Shown here: positions 8,428-18,185 of the stretch, in pieces | Position numbering within the stretch: the first letter of the stretch is position 1 | How the letters are laid out: each line of letters starts with the position of its first letter | Assembly: GCF_004297875.1 (NCBI RefSeq) | Contig: NZ_SCSK01000024.1 | Coordinates: 20,180 to 84,179 of the forward strand | Source: Pandoraea sp. | GTDB taxonomy: Bacteria > Pseudomonadota > Gammaproteobacteria > Burkholderiales > Burkholderiaceae | Direction: 5' to 3' | Length of the DNA stretch: 64,000 nt | Notes under the pieces: model-generated | Told to the model about the DNA's origin: nothing | Seen by the model: only the letters and a program-made list of their open reading frames with translations | The model's database searches: none | Translations under genes and position numbers: made by a program

Positions 8428-9378
8428 ATGCAACGACCCCGCGAACAGATCGACGCCTATTTGCTGCGCGTACTGCAGATTCTGCTGACCGAACAGAGCG
8501 TGTCGCGCGCGGCGCTCAAGCTCGGCCAGTCGCAGCCGGCGATCAGCAATTCGCTGCGCCGCCTGCGCGAGATCACGGGCGACGCCATCCTGGTGCGTGG
8601 CAAAAGCGGGATGGTGGCAACCGAACGCGGCCGCGAACTGCTGGCGTACGCGACCGATGCGCTGGCGGCGATCGACCGGATCACGCATCCCACCACGGAA
8701 TTCTCGCCGCATAGCACGTCGCGCGTGTTTCAACTGGGCGCGCCCGATTACCTCGATGCCGTGTTCCTGCCCAAGATCGCCGAGGTGCTGCGCCGCGAGG
8801 CGCCGCAGGCCAAGCTGATCGTGCATCCGATCAATGCGGGTTTCGATTACGTTGGGGCGCTGGAGAACGGCACGCTCGACGTGGTGATCGGCAACTGGCT
8901 CGAGCCGCCGCCGCAATTGCACATGTCGCGCCTGTTCGACGACGAGGTGGTTTGCATGCTGGGCAATCACCACCCGCTGGCCAACAAGGGCATATCGCTC
9001 AAGCATTACCTGGAACTGCCGCATCTGGCGCCGACGCCCTATGTGTCGGAGCGGCACAGTTTCATCGACGGTTGCCTGGCCGAGCGCGGCTTGCGCCGTC
9101 ACATCCAGATGACCATGCCGTATTTCGGACTGGTTCCTTATGTCTTGATGCGCACCGATCTGGTGTTTACCACCGGGCGTCAGTTTGCCCAGCATTACGC
9201 CCGCTATTTGCCGATCCGGGTGGTGGCTTCGCCGTTCGGCTTCCCGCCGATGCGCTTCTATCAGTTGTGGCATGAACGCACGCATGCCGCGCCCGAAATC
9301 ACCTGGCTGCGGCGGCGCATCGCCGAGGTGGCAACCGAACTCGAGGAGAGCGTGCGGGTGCCGGGCCGCGCGGGCTGA
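8428..9378 (+). CDS. LysR-family transcriptional regulator of the purine catabolic genes
   Basis: 316-residue LysR protein. The N-terminal winged helix-turn-helix (about residues 5-65) is followed by a substrate-binding domain in which GAPDYLDAVFLPKI and DVVIGNWLEPPP are recognisable. The overall pattern is of the NodD-like LysR branch. Its divergent position next to xdhA suggests it controls xdhABC-ade-guaD in response to a purine metabolite. That role is inferred from context. The ATG was chosen by domain fit; the Shine-Dalgarno is weak. Confidence 0.85.
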   Translation: MQRPREQIDAYLLRVLQILLTEQSVSRAALKLGQSQPAISNSLRRLREITGDAILVRGKSGMVATERGRELLAYATDALAAIDRITHPTTEFSPHSTSRVFQLGAPDYLDAVFLPKIAEVLRREAPQAKLIVHPINAGFDYVGALENGTLDVVIGNWLEPPPQLHMSRLFDDEVVCMLGNHHPLANKGISLKHYLELPHLAPTPYVSERHSFIDGCLAERGLRRHIQMTMPYFGLVPYVLMRTDLVFTTGRQFAQHYARYLPIRVVASPFGFPPMRFYQLWHERTHAAPEITWLRRRIAEVATELEESVRVPGRAG

Positions 9379-9405
9379 AGCGCGACCCAGCCGGGACTTG
9401 GCGAC

Positions 9406-9921
9406 TCAGCGGCTTTGCGACGGGTGGCGCAGCGGACGATGCAGCAGCAGCGCCAGCAGGATCAGGACGAAGCCGATCAGTGACCATACCGGCAGCGACA
9501 GGCCCAGCAACGGCGGGTAGACTGTCTGGCACAGGCCCTGGACCTTGAATACCGAGGGTAGCCACCGGGCGGTCGGCAGGCCGTCGACGAAGGCTTCCAC
9601 CGCGTCGTAGCCGCAACTCATCGACGGATGGGACTGCACCCAGATCAGGTAACCGGCGGCGCCAGCGCCACCCAGGGCCGCCAGCATCGATAGCCAGCGC
9701 GCCACGCCAATGCCCGCCGCACTGCGCGAGGCGGCCGCGCCGAAGGCGAAGATCGCGATCAGCGCGTAAGCGTAACGCTGCAGAATGCACAGTGGGCAGG
9801 GATCTTCTCCGCGGCCGTATTGCAGGTAGAGAGCGCCGCCTAGCAGGGCCACACAAATCACGCCGAGCAGCAGGTAAAGGCGCCGCTCGTGCTGCAGTGT
9901 ATCGTCGTAACGGGTCATCAT
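9406..9921 (-). CDS. dsbB: Disulfide bond formation protein DsbB
   Basis: Inner-membrane quinone reductase that reoxidises DsbA in the periplasm. The 171-residue protein has four hydrophobic segments. The first redox pair is Cys42-Cys45 (DPCPLCILQRY) and the second is Cys103 and Cys131 in the second periplasmic loop, matching the E. coli DsbB layout. The start at 9921 (or the adjacent ATG at 9918) gives a family-length N-terminus. No partner dsbA is in the window. Confidence 0.93.
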   Translation of the reverse strand: MMTRYDDTLQHERRLYLLLGVICVALLGGALYLQYGRGEDPCPLCILQRYAYALIAIFAFGAAASRSAAGIGVARWLSMLAALGGAGAAGYLIWVQSHPSMSCGYDAVEAFVDGLPTARWLPSVFKVQGLCQTVYPPLLGLSLPVWSLIGFVLILLALLLHRPLRHPSQSR

Positions 9922-10252
9922 AAAAAACCGGATCGAAGGTGAAAACGCGATGCCGCGCATTGTACTCCGCGCGCTTCGGGTATCGGACATGCGGCCTGCG
10001 GGCAGGTTGCGCGGCAGGCCCTATATTTTTGTACTGCCAACGGCTGCTTGCGTGGCGCCGAGCCCCTCGCGTATATTCGGCAGTGCCGAGCCGCCTGGCG
10101 CCGACAGCGGTCGCGGCTTGCTCCCCGCAACACACGACGTCCCGCGCAATTCGGGTGAGCCCATTTGCATCCCGGCCCTGGCCGCCGCGGTGCCGGCGGC
10201 GCCAATTACGCGGTCTGGTTCTCGCAACGCCTTTTTCTGGACGGCTTATCGG
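9922..10252. other. Divergent intergenic region, dsbB / CPA2 antiporter
   Basis: No gene is supported in these 331 bp. GGCCTGC (9993-9999) and GCAGGCC (10014-10020) form an inverted repeat followed by CTATATTTTTG. This could be a weak plus-strand hairpin terminator or an operator. The plus frame stays open into the antiporter gene, but its translation does not look like protein. Confidence 0.4.
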
Positions 10253-12013
10253 ATGCACCACGCGATCGATTTCATTCAGGATCTGGCCGTCATCATGCTG
10301 CTCGCCGGCATCGTCACGGTCATTTTTCATCGTTTCAAGCAGCCAGTGGTGCTCGGCTATATTCTGGCCGGCGTGATCATCGGGCCCTACACGCCGCCGT
10401 TCGCGCTGATTCACGATGAAGCCACCATCAATACGCTGGCCGAGCTGGGCGTGGTGTTCCTGCTGTTTTCGCTGGGGCTGGAATTCAGCCTGCGCCGGCT
10501 GGCCAAGGTCGGCGTCACCGCGCTGGTGGCCGCGCTCACGGAAATCGTGCTGATGCTCTGGCTGGGCTTCGAGATCGGCCGCGGTTTTGGCTGGGACACG
10601 ATGGATTCGCTGTTCCTGGGGGCGATGCTGGCGATTTCCTCGACCACCATCATCGTCAAGGCGCTCGATGAACTCGGCATGAAGCGCGAGCATTTCGCGC
10701 AGCTCATCTTCGGCGTGCTGATCGTCGAGGACATTCTCGCCATCGCCATGATCGCGCTGCTCTCCGGCATCGCCACCAGCGGCTCGGTCAACGCCGTCGA
10801 CGTCAGTCTTACGCTGGGCAAGTTGCTGCTGTTCATGGTGGTCTCGCTGGTCGTCGGCTTGCTGCTGGTGCCGCGACTGCTGGCTTACGTGGCGCGCTTC
10901 AAGAGCGACGAGATGTTGCTGGTAACGGTGCTCGGGCTGTGCTTCGGTTTCTGTTTACTGGTGGTTCAGTTGGACTACAGCATCGCGCTGGGCGCATTCC
11001 TGATCGGCGCGATCATGGCCGAGTCGCGCGAGCTGCACGTCATCGAGCGGCTGATCGCGCCGCTGCGCGACATGTTCAGCGCGATCTTCTTCGTTGCCAT
11101 CGGGTTGCTGCTCGATCCGCGCGTGCTGCTCGACTACGCGGTGCCGATCGCGGTGATCACCGCGGCCGTGGTGTTGGGCAAAATCATTTCGTGCGGTCTG
11201 GGCGTGTTTGTCTCGGGGCAGGACGGCCGCACCTCGATGCGGGTAGGCATGGGCCTGGCGCAAATCGGCGAATTCTCGTTCATCATCGCCTCCCTCGGTC
11301 TCTCGCTGAAAGTCACCAGCGATTTTCTCTACCCGATCGCCGTGACCGTGTCGGCCATCACCACGTTGCTGACCCCTTATCTGATCAAGGGAGCCGATCC
11401 GCTCTCGCGCTGGCTCGGGCAGGCCATGCCGCCTCGCGTGGCATATGTGTTTCGACAGTACACACTGTGGCTGCAAGGCCTTCGCCTGTCGGGCGAGCGA
11501 GCTGCGCTGGTCGGCATTTTCCGACGCGTGGTGCTCAATGTGGCGGTGAATCTGGCGCTGGTGGTGACGATTTTCCTGGTGGTGGCGTATTTCAGCCCGC
11601 GGCTGATCGCGCTGTTTTCCCCCTGGGTCACAGACGACGGGCTGCAGAGCACGCTGGTATGGGGCGTGGCGCTGCTGCTGGCATTGCCATTCCTGATTGC
11701 GGTGTACCGCAAGCTCAAGTCGATCAGCCTGCTGCTGGCCGAATTGAGCTTGCGGCCGGCGGTGACCGGACGCCACACCGCCCACATGCGGCGAGCCGTC
11801 GCCGAAATCATTCCGGCCGCCGCCATGGTCGGCGTGATGCTGCTGGTCGCCGCGCTTAGCGCCAGCATTCTGCCCAGCACCGAAATGCTGCTTCTGCTGG
11901 TGTGCGTGGCGCTGTTGCTGGCCATCCTGCTGCGCCGCTGGTTCATCCGCATTCACGCGAAACTGCAGATCGCGCTCAAGCACACGCTGGAGCAGGATGG
12001 CGAGCAGAACTAG
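10253..12013 (+). CDS. CPA2-family cation:proton antiporter without RCK domain
   Basis: Inner-membrane monovalent cation/H+ antiporter of the KefB/KefC (CPA2) family. The first roughly 390 residues form the Na+/H+ exchanger domain, with family motifs including LGYILAGVIIGPY, ELGVVFLLFSLGLEFS, LAISSTTIIVKAL and GLAQIGEFSFIIASLGL. KefC proteins normally continue into a TrkA-N/RCK nucleotide-binding domain. Here the remaining roughly 190 residues contain further hydrophobic segments and a short basic tail, with no GxGxxG Rossmann motif. Substrate is unknown. The ATG at 10253 (586 residues) begins at the first membrane helix. Confidence 0.85.
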   Translation: MHHAIDFIQDLAVIMLLAGIVTVIFHRFKQPVVLGYILAGVIIGPYTPPFALIHDEATINTLAELGVVFLLFSLGLEFSLRRLAKVGVTALVAALTEIVLMLWLGFEIGRGFGWDTMDSLFLGAMLAISSTTIIVKALDELGMKREHFAQLIFGVLIVEDILAIAMIALLSGIATSGSVNAVDVSLTLGKLLLFMVVSLVVGLLLVPRLLAYVARFKSDEMLLVTVLGLCFGFCLLVVQLDYSIALGAFLIGAIMAESRELHVIERLIAPLRDMFSAIFFVAIGLLLDPRVLLDYAVPIAVITAAVVLGKIISCGLGVFVSGQDGRTSMRVGMGLAQIGEFSFIIASLGLSLKVTSDFLYPIAVTVSAITTLLTPYLIKGADPLSRWLGQAMPPRVAYVFRQYTLWLQGLRLSGERAALVGIFRRVVLNVAVNLALVVTIFLVVAYFSPRLIALFSPWVTDDGLQSTLVWGVALLLALPFLIAVYRKLKSISLLLAELSLRPAVTGRHTAHMRRAVAEIIPAAAMVGVMLLVAALSASILPSTEMLLLLVCVALLLAILLRRWFIRIHAKLQIALKHTLEQDGEQN

Positions 12014-12043
12014 CTGCGCGACAGGCGTTCGGGGCGGCGGGCC

Positions 12044-12250
12044 TCAGGCCGGGTTGTCACTCCTGGCGGGATAGCCGGCTTCGGTAATTGCCGCGGCAAT
12101 GTCATCGGCGGTGCGCCGGCTCTCGACTCGCACCGAACCGGCGGCCAGATCGACATCGACCTTTGCATGGCTATCGAGTGCCTGTACCGCCTGCGTGACT
12201 GCCTTGACGCAGTGACTGCAGCTCATACCTTCGACCTGGAATTGCATCAT
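12044..12250 (-). CDS. copZ: CopZ-like copper chaperone (HMA domain)
   Basis: 68-residue heavy-metal-associated domain protein with the Cu(I)-binding motif GMSCSHC near residues 8-14. It probably carries cytoplasmic Cu(I) to CopA, encoded divergently next door. AGGAG lies 5-8 nt upstream of two adjacent ATGs (12250 and 12247); either could be used. Its promoter resembles the CueR-controlled copA promoter. Convergent with the antiporter gene, whose stop is 30 bp away. Confidence 0.9.
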   Translation of the reverse strand: MMQFQVEGMSCSHCVKAVTQAVQALDSHAKVDVDLAAGSVRVESRRTADDIAAAITEAGYPARSDNPA

Positions 12251-12276
12251 GATGACTCCTGTTGATTGACTGTTGC

Positions 12277-12307
12277 ATGATAAACCTTCCCACCGTTGTA
12301 AGCCCAA
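12277..12307 (-). promoter_or_regulatory. CueR-type promoter of copZ (19-bp spacer)
   Basis: On the minus strand, -35 TTGGGC (12307-12302) and -10 TATCAT (12282-12277) are separated by 19 bp, the long spacer typical of MerR-family promoters. The right half-site GGAAGGT is intact; the left half GGCTTAC is degenerate. Confidence 0.65.
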
Positions 12308-12341
12308 GGGAAAATAATCGAAAGCGCGGCGCGGACGGTGC

Positions 12342-12372
12342 TTGACCTTCCAATCGATGGAAGGTTTAACAT
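12342..12372 (+). promoter_or_regulatory. CueR-type promoter of copA with perfect dyad
   Basis: -35 TTGACC (12342-12347), 19-bp spacer, -10 TAACAT (12367-12372). ACCTTCC (12345-12351), a 7-bp centre and GGAAGGT (12359-12365) form a perfect dyad between the boxes. This is the standard architecture of copper-responsive CueR operators; a cueR gene lies at 15721. Confidence 0.88.
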
Positions 12373-12402
12373 GGCAATGTGATTTTCAAAAGGAACTGTA
12401 CC

Positions 12403-14820
12403 GTGAGTCAGACTTGGTCCGTGGGTATCGAGGGAATGACCTGCGCCTCCTGCGTTGGCCGTGTGGAAAAAGCACTTGGCAAAGTGCCTGGAGTGACGCA
12501 GGCGAGCGTCAACCTGGCCACTGAAACGGCGCTCGTGCAGACCGACGGCGAGGCTGCGCCTGCCGCGCTGGTCGAGGCGATCGAGGCGGCGGTCGACAAG
12601 GCCGGCTACCAGGTCACCGAAACGCATCTCGAGCTGGCGGTGTCGGGCATGACGTGCGCCTCTTGTGTCAATCGTATCGAAAAGGCTTTGCTGGCAGTGC
12701 CGGGCGTGCGCTCGGCCAGCGTGAATCTGGCGACTGAACGGGCCAGCGTGCAGGCGTTGCGTGGCATGGTTGATGCGCAACGCCTGATCGACGCCATCCG
12801 CAAGGCGGGGTATGAGGCCAGCGAGATCAGGGCTGAGCAGGGCGGCGCGCCTGACCAGGCCGCCCCAATATGGCGCGCCGCGTGGCCGGTGGGTGCCGCC
12901 GCGCTCCTCTCGGCGCCGTTGCTCGCGCCAATGCTGGCGGCGCCGTTCGGCGCGCACTGGATGCTGCCGTCGTGGCTGCAATGGCTGCTGGCGACTCCCG
13001 TGCAGTTCTGGCTGGGCGCGCGCTTTTATCGCGCCGGCTGGAAGGCCTTGCGTGCCGGCACGGGCAATATGGATCTGCTGGTGGCGCTGGGTACCTCGGC
13101 CGCTTACGGCTTGAGCCTGTACGAATGGCTGCGGCCGCACGGCGGAGCGATGGCGCACCTGTATTTCGAGGCGTCCGCCGTGGTGATCACGCTGGTGTTG
13201 TTGGGCAAATGGCTCGAGGCGAATGCCAAGCGGCAGACAGTCGCGGCCATTCGCGCGCTGGCTGCGCTGCGCCCGGAGACCGCGCGACTACTGCGCGGCT
13301 CGGCACCGGCCGAGGAAGTGCCGGTCGGCGAGGTGCGGGTCGGCGACATGGTGCTGGTGCTTGCCGGCGAGCGGGTGCCGGTCGACGGCGTGATCCGGGA
13401 GGGGACCAGCCAGCTCGATGAGTCGCTGCTGACCGGCGAGAGCCTGCCGGTCGAAAAGCGCGAGGGGGCCCACGTGACGGGCGGCGCGATCAATGGCGCC
13501 GGCACGCTGCGCGTCGAAACCACCGCGGTCGGGGCCGAGAGCACGCTCTCGCGCATGATCCGGCTGGTCGAGGACGCGCAGGCAGCCAAGGCGCCGATTC
13601 AACGGTTGGTCGATAAGGTCGCCGCAGTATTCGTGCCGGTGGTGCTGGGCATCGCCTTGTTGACCCTGCTGGTGAGCGGTTGGTTGGGCATCGGCCTGGA
13701 GGCGGCGGTGCTCAATGCGGTGGCCGTACTGGTGATCGCCTGCCCGTGCGCCCTGGGGCTGGCCACGCCGGCGGCGATCATGGCCGGCACCGGCGTGGCC
13801 GCGCGTCACGGTATCCTGATCAAGGATGCCGAGGCGCTGGAGACGGCGCACCGCGTCACCGTGGTGGTGTTCGACAAAACCGGCACGCTGACCGAAGGCA
13901 AGCCGCGCCTGACCGATCATCTCGCCGTACCGGGGATCGATGCCGCGCAATTGCTGCAGTGGGCCGCCGCAGTTCAGGCTGGCAGCTCGCACCCGCTGGC
14001 GCGCGCGGTGCTGGTGGCGGCGCAAGAGGCCGGGCTGGCGCTGCTGGCGGCCAGTGAGATGAGCGCGCTGCCGGGGCGCGGCGCCGCCGCGCGCGTAACG
14101 GGCGAAGACGGCACGCATGAGCTTCGGCTCGGCAATGAGCGCTTGCTCGATGAACTGTCACTGTCTCCCGGTGCGTTGGCGCAGCAGGCCGAACGGTTGG
14201 CGCAGGCCGGGCGCACCGTGTCGTGGCTGATGGAAGCCGACCCGCAGCCCCGCCTGCTCGGGCTGCTGGCGTTCGGCGATACGGTCAAGGTGAACGCCAA
14301 GGCTGCCATCGACCGCCTGCACGCGCGCGGCATCCGCACCATGATGGTGACTGGCGACAACGCCGGCAGCGCCAGGGCGGTGGCCGACACCCTGGGCATC
14401 GATGAGATCAGGGCGCAGGTGCTGCCCGAGCACAAGGCCGAAGCGATCGCCGCGCTGCGACAGGGCGGCGACGTGGTGGCGATGGTGGGTGACGGCATCA
14501 ATGACGCGCCGGCACTGGCGGCGGCCGACGTCGGCATCGCCATGTCGACCGGCACCGACGTCGCGATGCACGCCGCTGGCATCACGCTCATGCGCGGCGA
14601 CCCCGCGCTGGTGGCCGATGCCATCGACGTTTCGCAGCGCACCTGGAGCAAGATTCGGCAAAATCTTTTCTGGGCCTTTGCCTACAATGTGGTGGGAATT
14701 CCGCTGGCGGCGCTCGGCTGGCTCAATCCGATGATTGCCGGCGCCGCCATGGCGGCCAGCAGCGTGAGCGTGGTCAGCAACGCGCTGCTGCTCAAGCGCT
14801 GGCGGCCGCGCGCGGCATGA
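12403..14820 (+). CDS. copA: Cu(I)-exporting P1B-type ATPase CopA
   Basis: Pumps Cu(I) from cytoplasm to periplasm. The 805-residue protein has two N-terminal HMA domains (Cys14/Cys17 and Cys85/Cys88, both GMTCASC). Further features are TGES (344-347), the membrane Cys-Pro-Cys (447-449), the phosphorylated Asp491 in DKTGTLT, SHP at 529-531 and GDGINDAP (696-703). The C-terminal membrane motif with SSVSVVSNA is typical of Cu(I) pumps. A GTG start at 12403 is preferred: AGGA lies 8 nt upstream, and an upstream in-frame GTG at 12379 would coincide with the expected transcription start. Confidence 0.95.
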   Translation: MSQTWSVGIEGMTCASCVGRVEKALGKVPGVTQASVNLATETALVQTDGEAAPAALVEAIEAAVDKAGYQVTETHLELAVSGMTCASCVNRIEKALLAVPGVRSASVNLATERASVQALRGMVDAQRLIDAIRKAGYEASEIRAEQGGAPDQAAPIWRAAWPVGAAALLSAPLLAPMLAAPFGAHWMLPSWLQWLLATPVQFWLGARFYRAGWKALRAGTGNMDLLVALGTSAAYGLSLYEWLRPHGGAMAHLYFEASAVVITLVLLGKWLEANAKRQTVAAIRALAALRPETARLLRGSAPAEEVPVGEVRVGDMVLVLAGERVPVDGVIREGTSQLDESLLTGESLPVEKREGAHVTGGAINGAGTLRVETTAVGAESTLSRMIRLVEDAQAAKAPIQRLVDKVAAVFVPVVLGIALLTLLVSGWLGIGLEAAVLNAVAVLVIACPCALGLATPAAIMAGTGVAARHGILIKDAEALETAHRVTVVVFDKTGTLTEGKPRLTDHLAVPGIDAAQLLQWAAAVQAGSSHPLARAVLVAAQEAGLALLAASEMSALPGRGAAARVTGEDGTHELRLGNERLLDELSLSPGALAQQAERLAQAGRTVSWLMEADPQPRLLGLLAFGDTVKVNAKAAIDRLHARGIRTMMVTGDNAGSARAVADTLGIDEIRAQVLPEHKAEAIAALRQGGDVVAMVGDGINDAPALAAADVGIAMSTGTDVAMHAAGITLMRGDPALVADAIDVSQRTWSKIRQNLFWAFAYNVVGIPLAALGWLNPMIAGAAMAASSVSVVSNALLLKRWRPRAA

Positions 14821-14958
14821 CGGCGCGGCCGACTGGGGGGATAATGGCCGTGCGGGCGAGATCGGCATATGCTTGAAAATCGCCCGCATGGCCCCAAGTG
14901 ACTTGCATGTGCGACATGCCTGACCGCGGTCTCCATTCATCGCAGATCTTGGACGTCC

Positions 14959-15714
14959 ATGGCCACACCCAGCCCACTTCACATCACCAGCTACAACATC
15001 CACAAGGGCTTTTCGCAGTTCCATCGCCTGCGTATCCATGAATTGCGCGATCGGCTCGAGGGGCTCAATCCCGATCTGGTGTTCCTGCAGGAAGTGCATG
15101 GCTTGCATCTGCGCCACGCGGCTCGCCACCTGAACTGGCCGAGCGAGCCGCAGTACCAGTTCCTGGCCGGCGGCACCTGGCAGGAACATGCTTACGGGCG
15201 CAATGTCATCTACGAGCACGGCGATCACGGCAACGCGATTCTGAGCCGCTTTCCGATCCTGCGCTCGGCCAATCACGACATCACCACGCACAGTTTCGAG
15301 CGGCGCGGCATGCTGCATTGCGAAGTGGCCGTGCCCGGCTGGGCACAGCCGCTGCATTGCCTGTGCGTGCACCTGTCGCTGAGCGGCCGGGGGCGGCGAC
15401 AACAATTTGGCATGCTATTCGATCGTGTGATGCGCACCGTGCCGAAAGACGCGCCGCTTATCATCGCGGGCGACTTCAACGACTGGACCAACCAGGCCGA
15501 CCATTTGCTGGCCGAGCGCCTGGGGCTGACCGAGGTGTTCGACAGTGCCGGGCGTCCGGCGCGAAGCTTTCCCAGCAGCTTGCCGCTGTTGCGGCTCGAC
15601 CGCATTTACGCGCGTGGCCTGCATATCGAAACCGCGCAGGTGCTGCATGGGCGCCCCTGGTCGCGGATTTCCGACCACTCGCCGATCAGCGCCTACCTGA
15701 AGCCACTGAACTGA
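14959..15714 (+). CDS. Endonuclease/exonuclease/phosphatase-family protein
   Basis: 251-residue EEP-fold hydrolase. Conserved elements are SYNIHKG near the N-terminus, the metal-binding Glu in FLQEVHG, GRNVIYEHGDHGNAILSR, IIAGDFNDW (catalytic Asp and Asn) and the C-terminal SDHSPI. Substrate is not determinable; relatives near cardiolipin synthase genes are called YbhP-like, but no clsB is here. Its stop lies 6 bp before cueR, so the two are probably co-transcribed. Confidence 0.85.
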   Translation: MATPSPLHITSYNIHKGFSQFHRLRIHELRDRLEGLNPDLVFLQEVHGLHLRHAARHLNWPSEPQYQFLAGGTWQEHAYGRNVIYEHGDHGNAILSRFPILRSANHDITTHSFERRGMLHCEVAVPGWAQPLHCLCVHLSLSGRGRRQQFGMLFDRVMRTVPKDAPLIIAGDFNDWTNQADHLLAERLGLTEVFDSAGRPARSFPSSLPLLRLDRIYARGLHIETAQVLHGRPWSRISDHSPISAYLKPLN

Positions 15715-15720
15715 TACGAC

Positions 15721-16146
15721 ATGAATATCGGACAAGCTGCCCAAGTCTCGGGCGTCAACGCCAAGATGATTCGCTATTACGAGAGTATCGGTCTGGTGCC
15801 CGAGAGCCGGCGCACCGAGTCCGGCTATCGAACCTATAGCGACACCGATCTGCACCTGCTGCGCTTCATTCGGCAAGCGCGCCGGCTGGGCTTCGGCATC
15901 GAGCAGATTCGCCAGTTGCTGGCGTTGTGGCAGGACCACGAGCGCGCCAGCGCCGACGTCAAGGCGCTGGCGCAGGCGCACATCGATGAGCTGAATCGGC
16001 GCATCGCCGAGCTCAGCGCGATGCGCGATACGCTCACGCATCTCGCCGCGCACTGCCATGGCGACGCGCGTCCCGAATGTCCGATTCTCGACGGCCTGGG
16101 TTGTGACGAAGAAGGCGTCGACCCGCCGCTCGAACGGCACCGTTAA
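15721..16146 (+). CDS. cueR: Cu(I)-responsive transcriptional regulator CueR
   Basis: 141-residue MerR-family activator. The N-terminal helix-turn-helix covers roughly residues 1-70 (MNIGQAAQVSGV, IRYYESIGL). A dimerisation helix follows. The metal loop has Cys112 and Cys120 in CHGDARPEC, the spacing that defines Cu(I)-sensing CueR. It should distort and activate the 19-bp-spacer promoters found between copZ and copA. Located about 1.3 kb after copA, behind the EEP gene. Confidence 0.93.
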   Translation: MNIGQAAQVSGVNAKMIRYYESIGLVPESRRTESGYRTYSDTDLHLLRFIRQARRLGFGIEQIRQLLALWQDHERASADVKALAQAHIDELNRRIAELSAMRDTLTHLAAHCHGDARPECPILDGLGCDEEGVDPPLERHR

Positions 16147-16739
16147 GGCCCGTCCGGCCTCGCCTGACCAGGCGCTGGAGCGGCCCCCGGCACAGCTTTC
16201 CGGCGGCATCAGGTAAACCATGATTATCAGAGACTTCTGATAATCGACATCACTCGCGCAAGGCTTTCCGGCGATCCCAAGCTCATACAATGAAGTCGCA
16301 TAAGAACGCGACCTAGTACAGGAAGATGCGATCGCCACGATGCGGTCGCCAGAGAGCGTGAGGAGATAAGTTTCGCCGCCTGTCTTATCGGATGGGCGAG
16401 CCTCGTGGATGTGCCGGCAGTTCGCGGCATGGCATATGGACGAGGCATGGCACGGACCGACACGGACGTGCTATTGCAGGCTGACCCCTCATCGCGCAGC
16501 GGGTGCTATCAGCCTCCGCCTTCCCGCACGGATCGCTTCGGCGCACGGTATTGGTTGCGGTTGCGGGGCGATCCCTTCAAAACGTTTCCGATGTAAGCAG
16601 CGCTCCTCGCGCGCGCCGGCAATGACGGGCCAACAGACCCCACCGCCCTGGCGTCGCGACGCGCATCACACATGAGAGCATGCCTGACGACGGACATTTT
16701 TCTGATCCGTTTCAGTACGCTGATAAAGGAGCTTGAATC
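16147..16739. other. Long leader/intergenic region before NCS2 permease
   Basis: 593 bp with no supported gene. It holds a 24-bp perfect palindrome (16222-16245), a near-identical 12-bp tandem repeat (16325-16336 and 16339-16350), and GATAAG/CTTATC arms (16365-16370 and 16384-16389). The last 15 bases carry the AAGGAG ribosome site of the permease. I could not match it to a known riboswitch class. Confidence 0.5.
16222..16245. repeat. Perfect 24-bp palindrome
   Basis: GATTATCAGA (16222-16231), spacer GACT, TCTGATAATC (16236-16245). Both arms match exactly. It could be an operator or an RNA hairpin; no T-run follows, so it is not an intrinsic terminator. Confidence 0.8.
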
Positions 16740-18125
16740 ATGATGGAACAAGACTACGCCCCCACCGTAGGGGTCGATGCGCCGGCACCGGCTCGAGAGG
16801 TGAGCAGACTGGACCGCCATTTCCAGATTACCGCGCGCGGTAGCTCGCTGCGCCAGGAAGTCGTGGCCGGGCTCACCACGTTCCTGGCGATGGTCTATTC
16901 CGTGTTCGTCGTGCCGGGCATGTTCGGCAAGGCAGGTTTCGACACCAGCGCGGTGTTCGTCGCCGTTTGCCTGACAACGGCCTTCGGCTCGCTGTTGATG
17001 GGGGTCTGGGCCAACTTGCCGATCGCCATTGGCTGCGCCATTTCGCTGACCGCTTTCACCGCCTTCGATCTGGTGCTGGGCAAGGGCGTGTCGCCTTCGG
17101 TCGCGTTGGGCGCGATCTTTCTGATGGGGCTGGTGTTTACCGCCATCTCCGTGACCGGCGTGCGTTCCTGGATATTGCGTAATCTGCCTGCGGGCGTCGC
17201 GCACGGCACGGGCGTGGGTATCGGCCTGTTCCTGTTGCTGATCGCCTCCAACGATGTTGGTCTGGTGATCAAGAATCCGGGGCCCGGGCTGCCGGTCGCG
17301 CTGGGCCATCTGGCCAGCTTCCCCGCGCTGATGTCGATCGGCGGTCTGGCCGCCATCTTCGGGCTGGAGCGCCGGCGCGTGCCGGGCGGCATCCTGCTGG
17401 TCATCATCGCACTGTCGGCGCTGGGCCTGGCCTTCGATCCGAGCGTGAAGTTCACCGGCATGTTCGCGCTACCGTCGCTAAGCGCGCCGGGCCATCCGAC
17501 GCTGATCGACTCGATGAGCGTCAGGGGCGCCTTGACCGCCGCCGTCATTCCCAGCGTGCTTGCGCTGGTGATGACCGCCGTGTTCGACGCCACCGGGACG
17601 ATTCGCGCCGTGGCCGGACAAGCCGGGCAGCTCGACGAAAAAGGGCAAATCATCAATGGCGGCCGTGCGCTTACAGCCGACTCCGTCAGCTCGATCTTCT
17701 CGGCTTTCCTCGGCGGCGCGCCGGCGGCGGCTTATATCGAATCGGCGGCGGGCGTGGCCGCTGGCGGCAAGACCGGGCTTGGCCCGGCAGTGGTCGGCGT
17801 GCTGTTCCTGCTGCTGATATTCCTCTCGCCGCTGGCCGCGCTGGTGCCGGCTTATGCCACCGCGCCGGCGTTGATGTACGTGGGCCTGTTGATGCTCGGC
17901 AGTATCAGCAAGCTGCACATGGAAGATACCGTCGATGCGATGGCCGGTCTGGTGTGCGCGGTATTCATCGTGCTGACCTGCAATATCGTGACCGGCATCA
18001 TGCTTGGCTTCTGCACGTTGGTGATCGGCCGCCTGGTGTCGGGTGAATACAGGAAGCTCAACATCGGCACCGTAGCCATCGCCGTAGTGCTGGCCACGTT
18101 TTATCTGGGCGGCTGGGCGATCTGA
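16740..18125 (+). CDS. NCS2-family purine permease (AzgA/GhxP-like)
   Basis: 461-residue inner-membrane permease of the AzgA-like NCS2 branch that imports adenine, guanine or hypoxanthine by proton symport. Recognisable elements are [20 protein letters not shown] near the start, [18 protein letters not shown] in the middle, the [12 protein letters not shown] segment and the [13 protein letters not shown] helix, which are binding-site regions in this family. AAGGAG lies 8 nt before the first of two ATGs. It fits functionally with the purine-base catabolic genes at 624-9378. A strong hairpin follows the gene. Confidence 0.9.
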   Translation: MMEQDYAPTVGVDAPAPAREVSRLDRHFQITARGSSLRQEVVAGLTTFLAMVYSVFVVPGMFGKAGFDTSAVFVAVCLTTAFGSLLMGVWANLPIAIGCAISLTAFTAFDLVLGKGVSPSVALGAIFLMGLVFTAISVTGVRSWILRNLPAGVAHGTGVGIGLFLLLIASNDVGLVIKNPGPGLPVALGHLASFPALMSIGGLAAIFGLERRRVPGGILLVIIALSALGLAFDPSVKFTGMFALPSLSAPGHPTLIDSMSVRGALTAAVIPSVLALVMTAVFDATGTIRAVAGQAGQLDEKGQIINGGRALTADSVSSIFSAFLGGAPAAAYIESAAGVAAGGKTGLGPAVVGVLFLLLIFLSPLAALVPAYATAPALMYVGLLMLGSISKLHMEDTVDAMAGLVCAVFIVLTCNIVTGIMLGFCTLVIGRLVSGEYRKLNIGTVAIAVVLATFYLGGWAI

Positions 18126-18185
18126 GTGGCCTGATAGCGGCCGGTGCCATCGCAGGGACGCGATGGCAGGCAGCCACCGGTTGAA

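Noticed and set aside
9950..10252. In-frame N-terminal extension of the antiporter gene
   Set aside because: Translation is Pro/Arg/Ala-rich and unlike a membrane protein; the family N-terminus begins at 10253.
16405..16675. Short plus-strand frames before the purine permease gene
   Set aside because: No ribosome site, two overlapping frames of similar length, and no recognisable protein.
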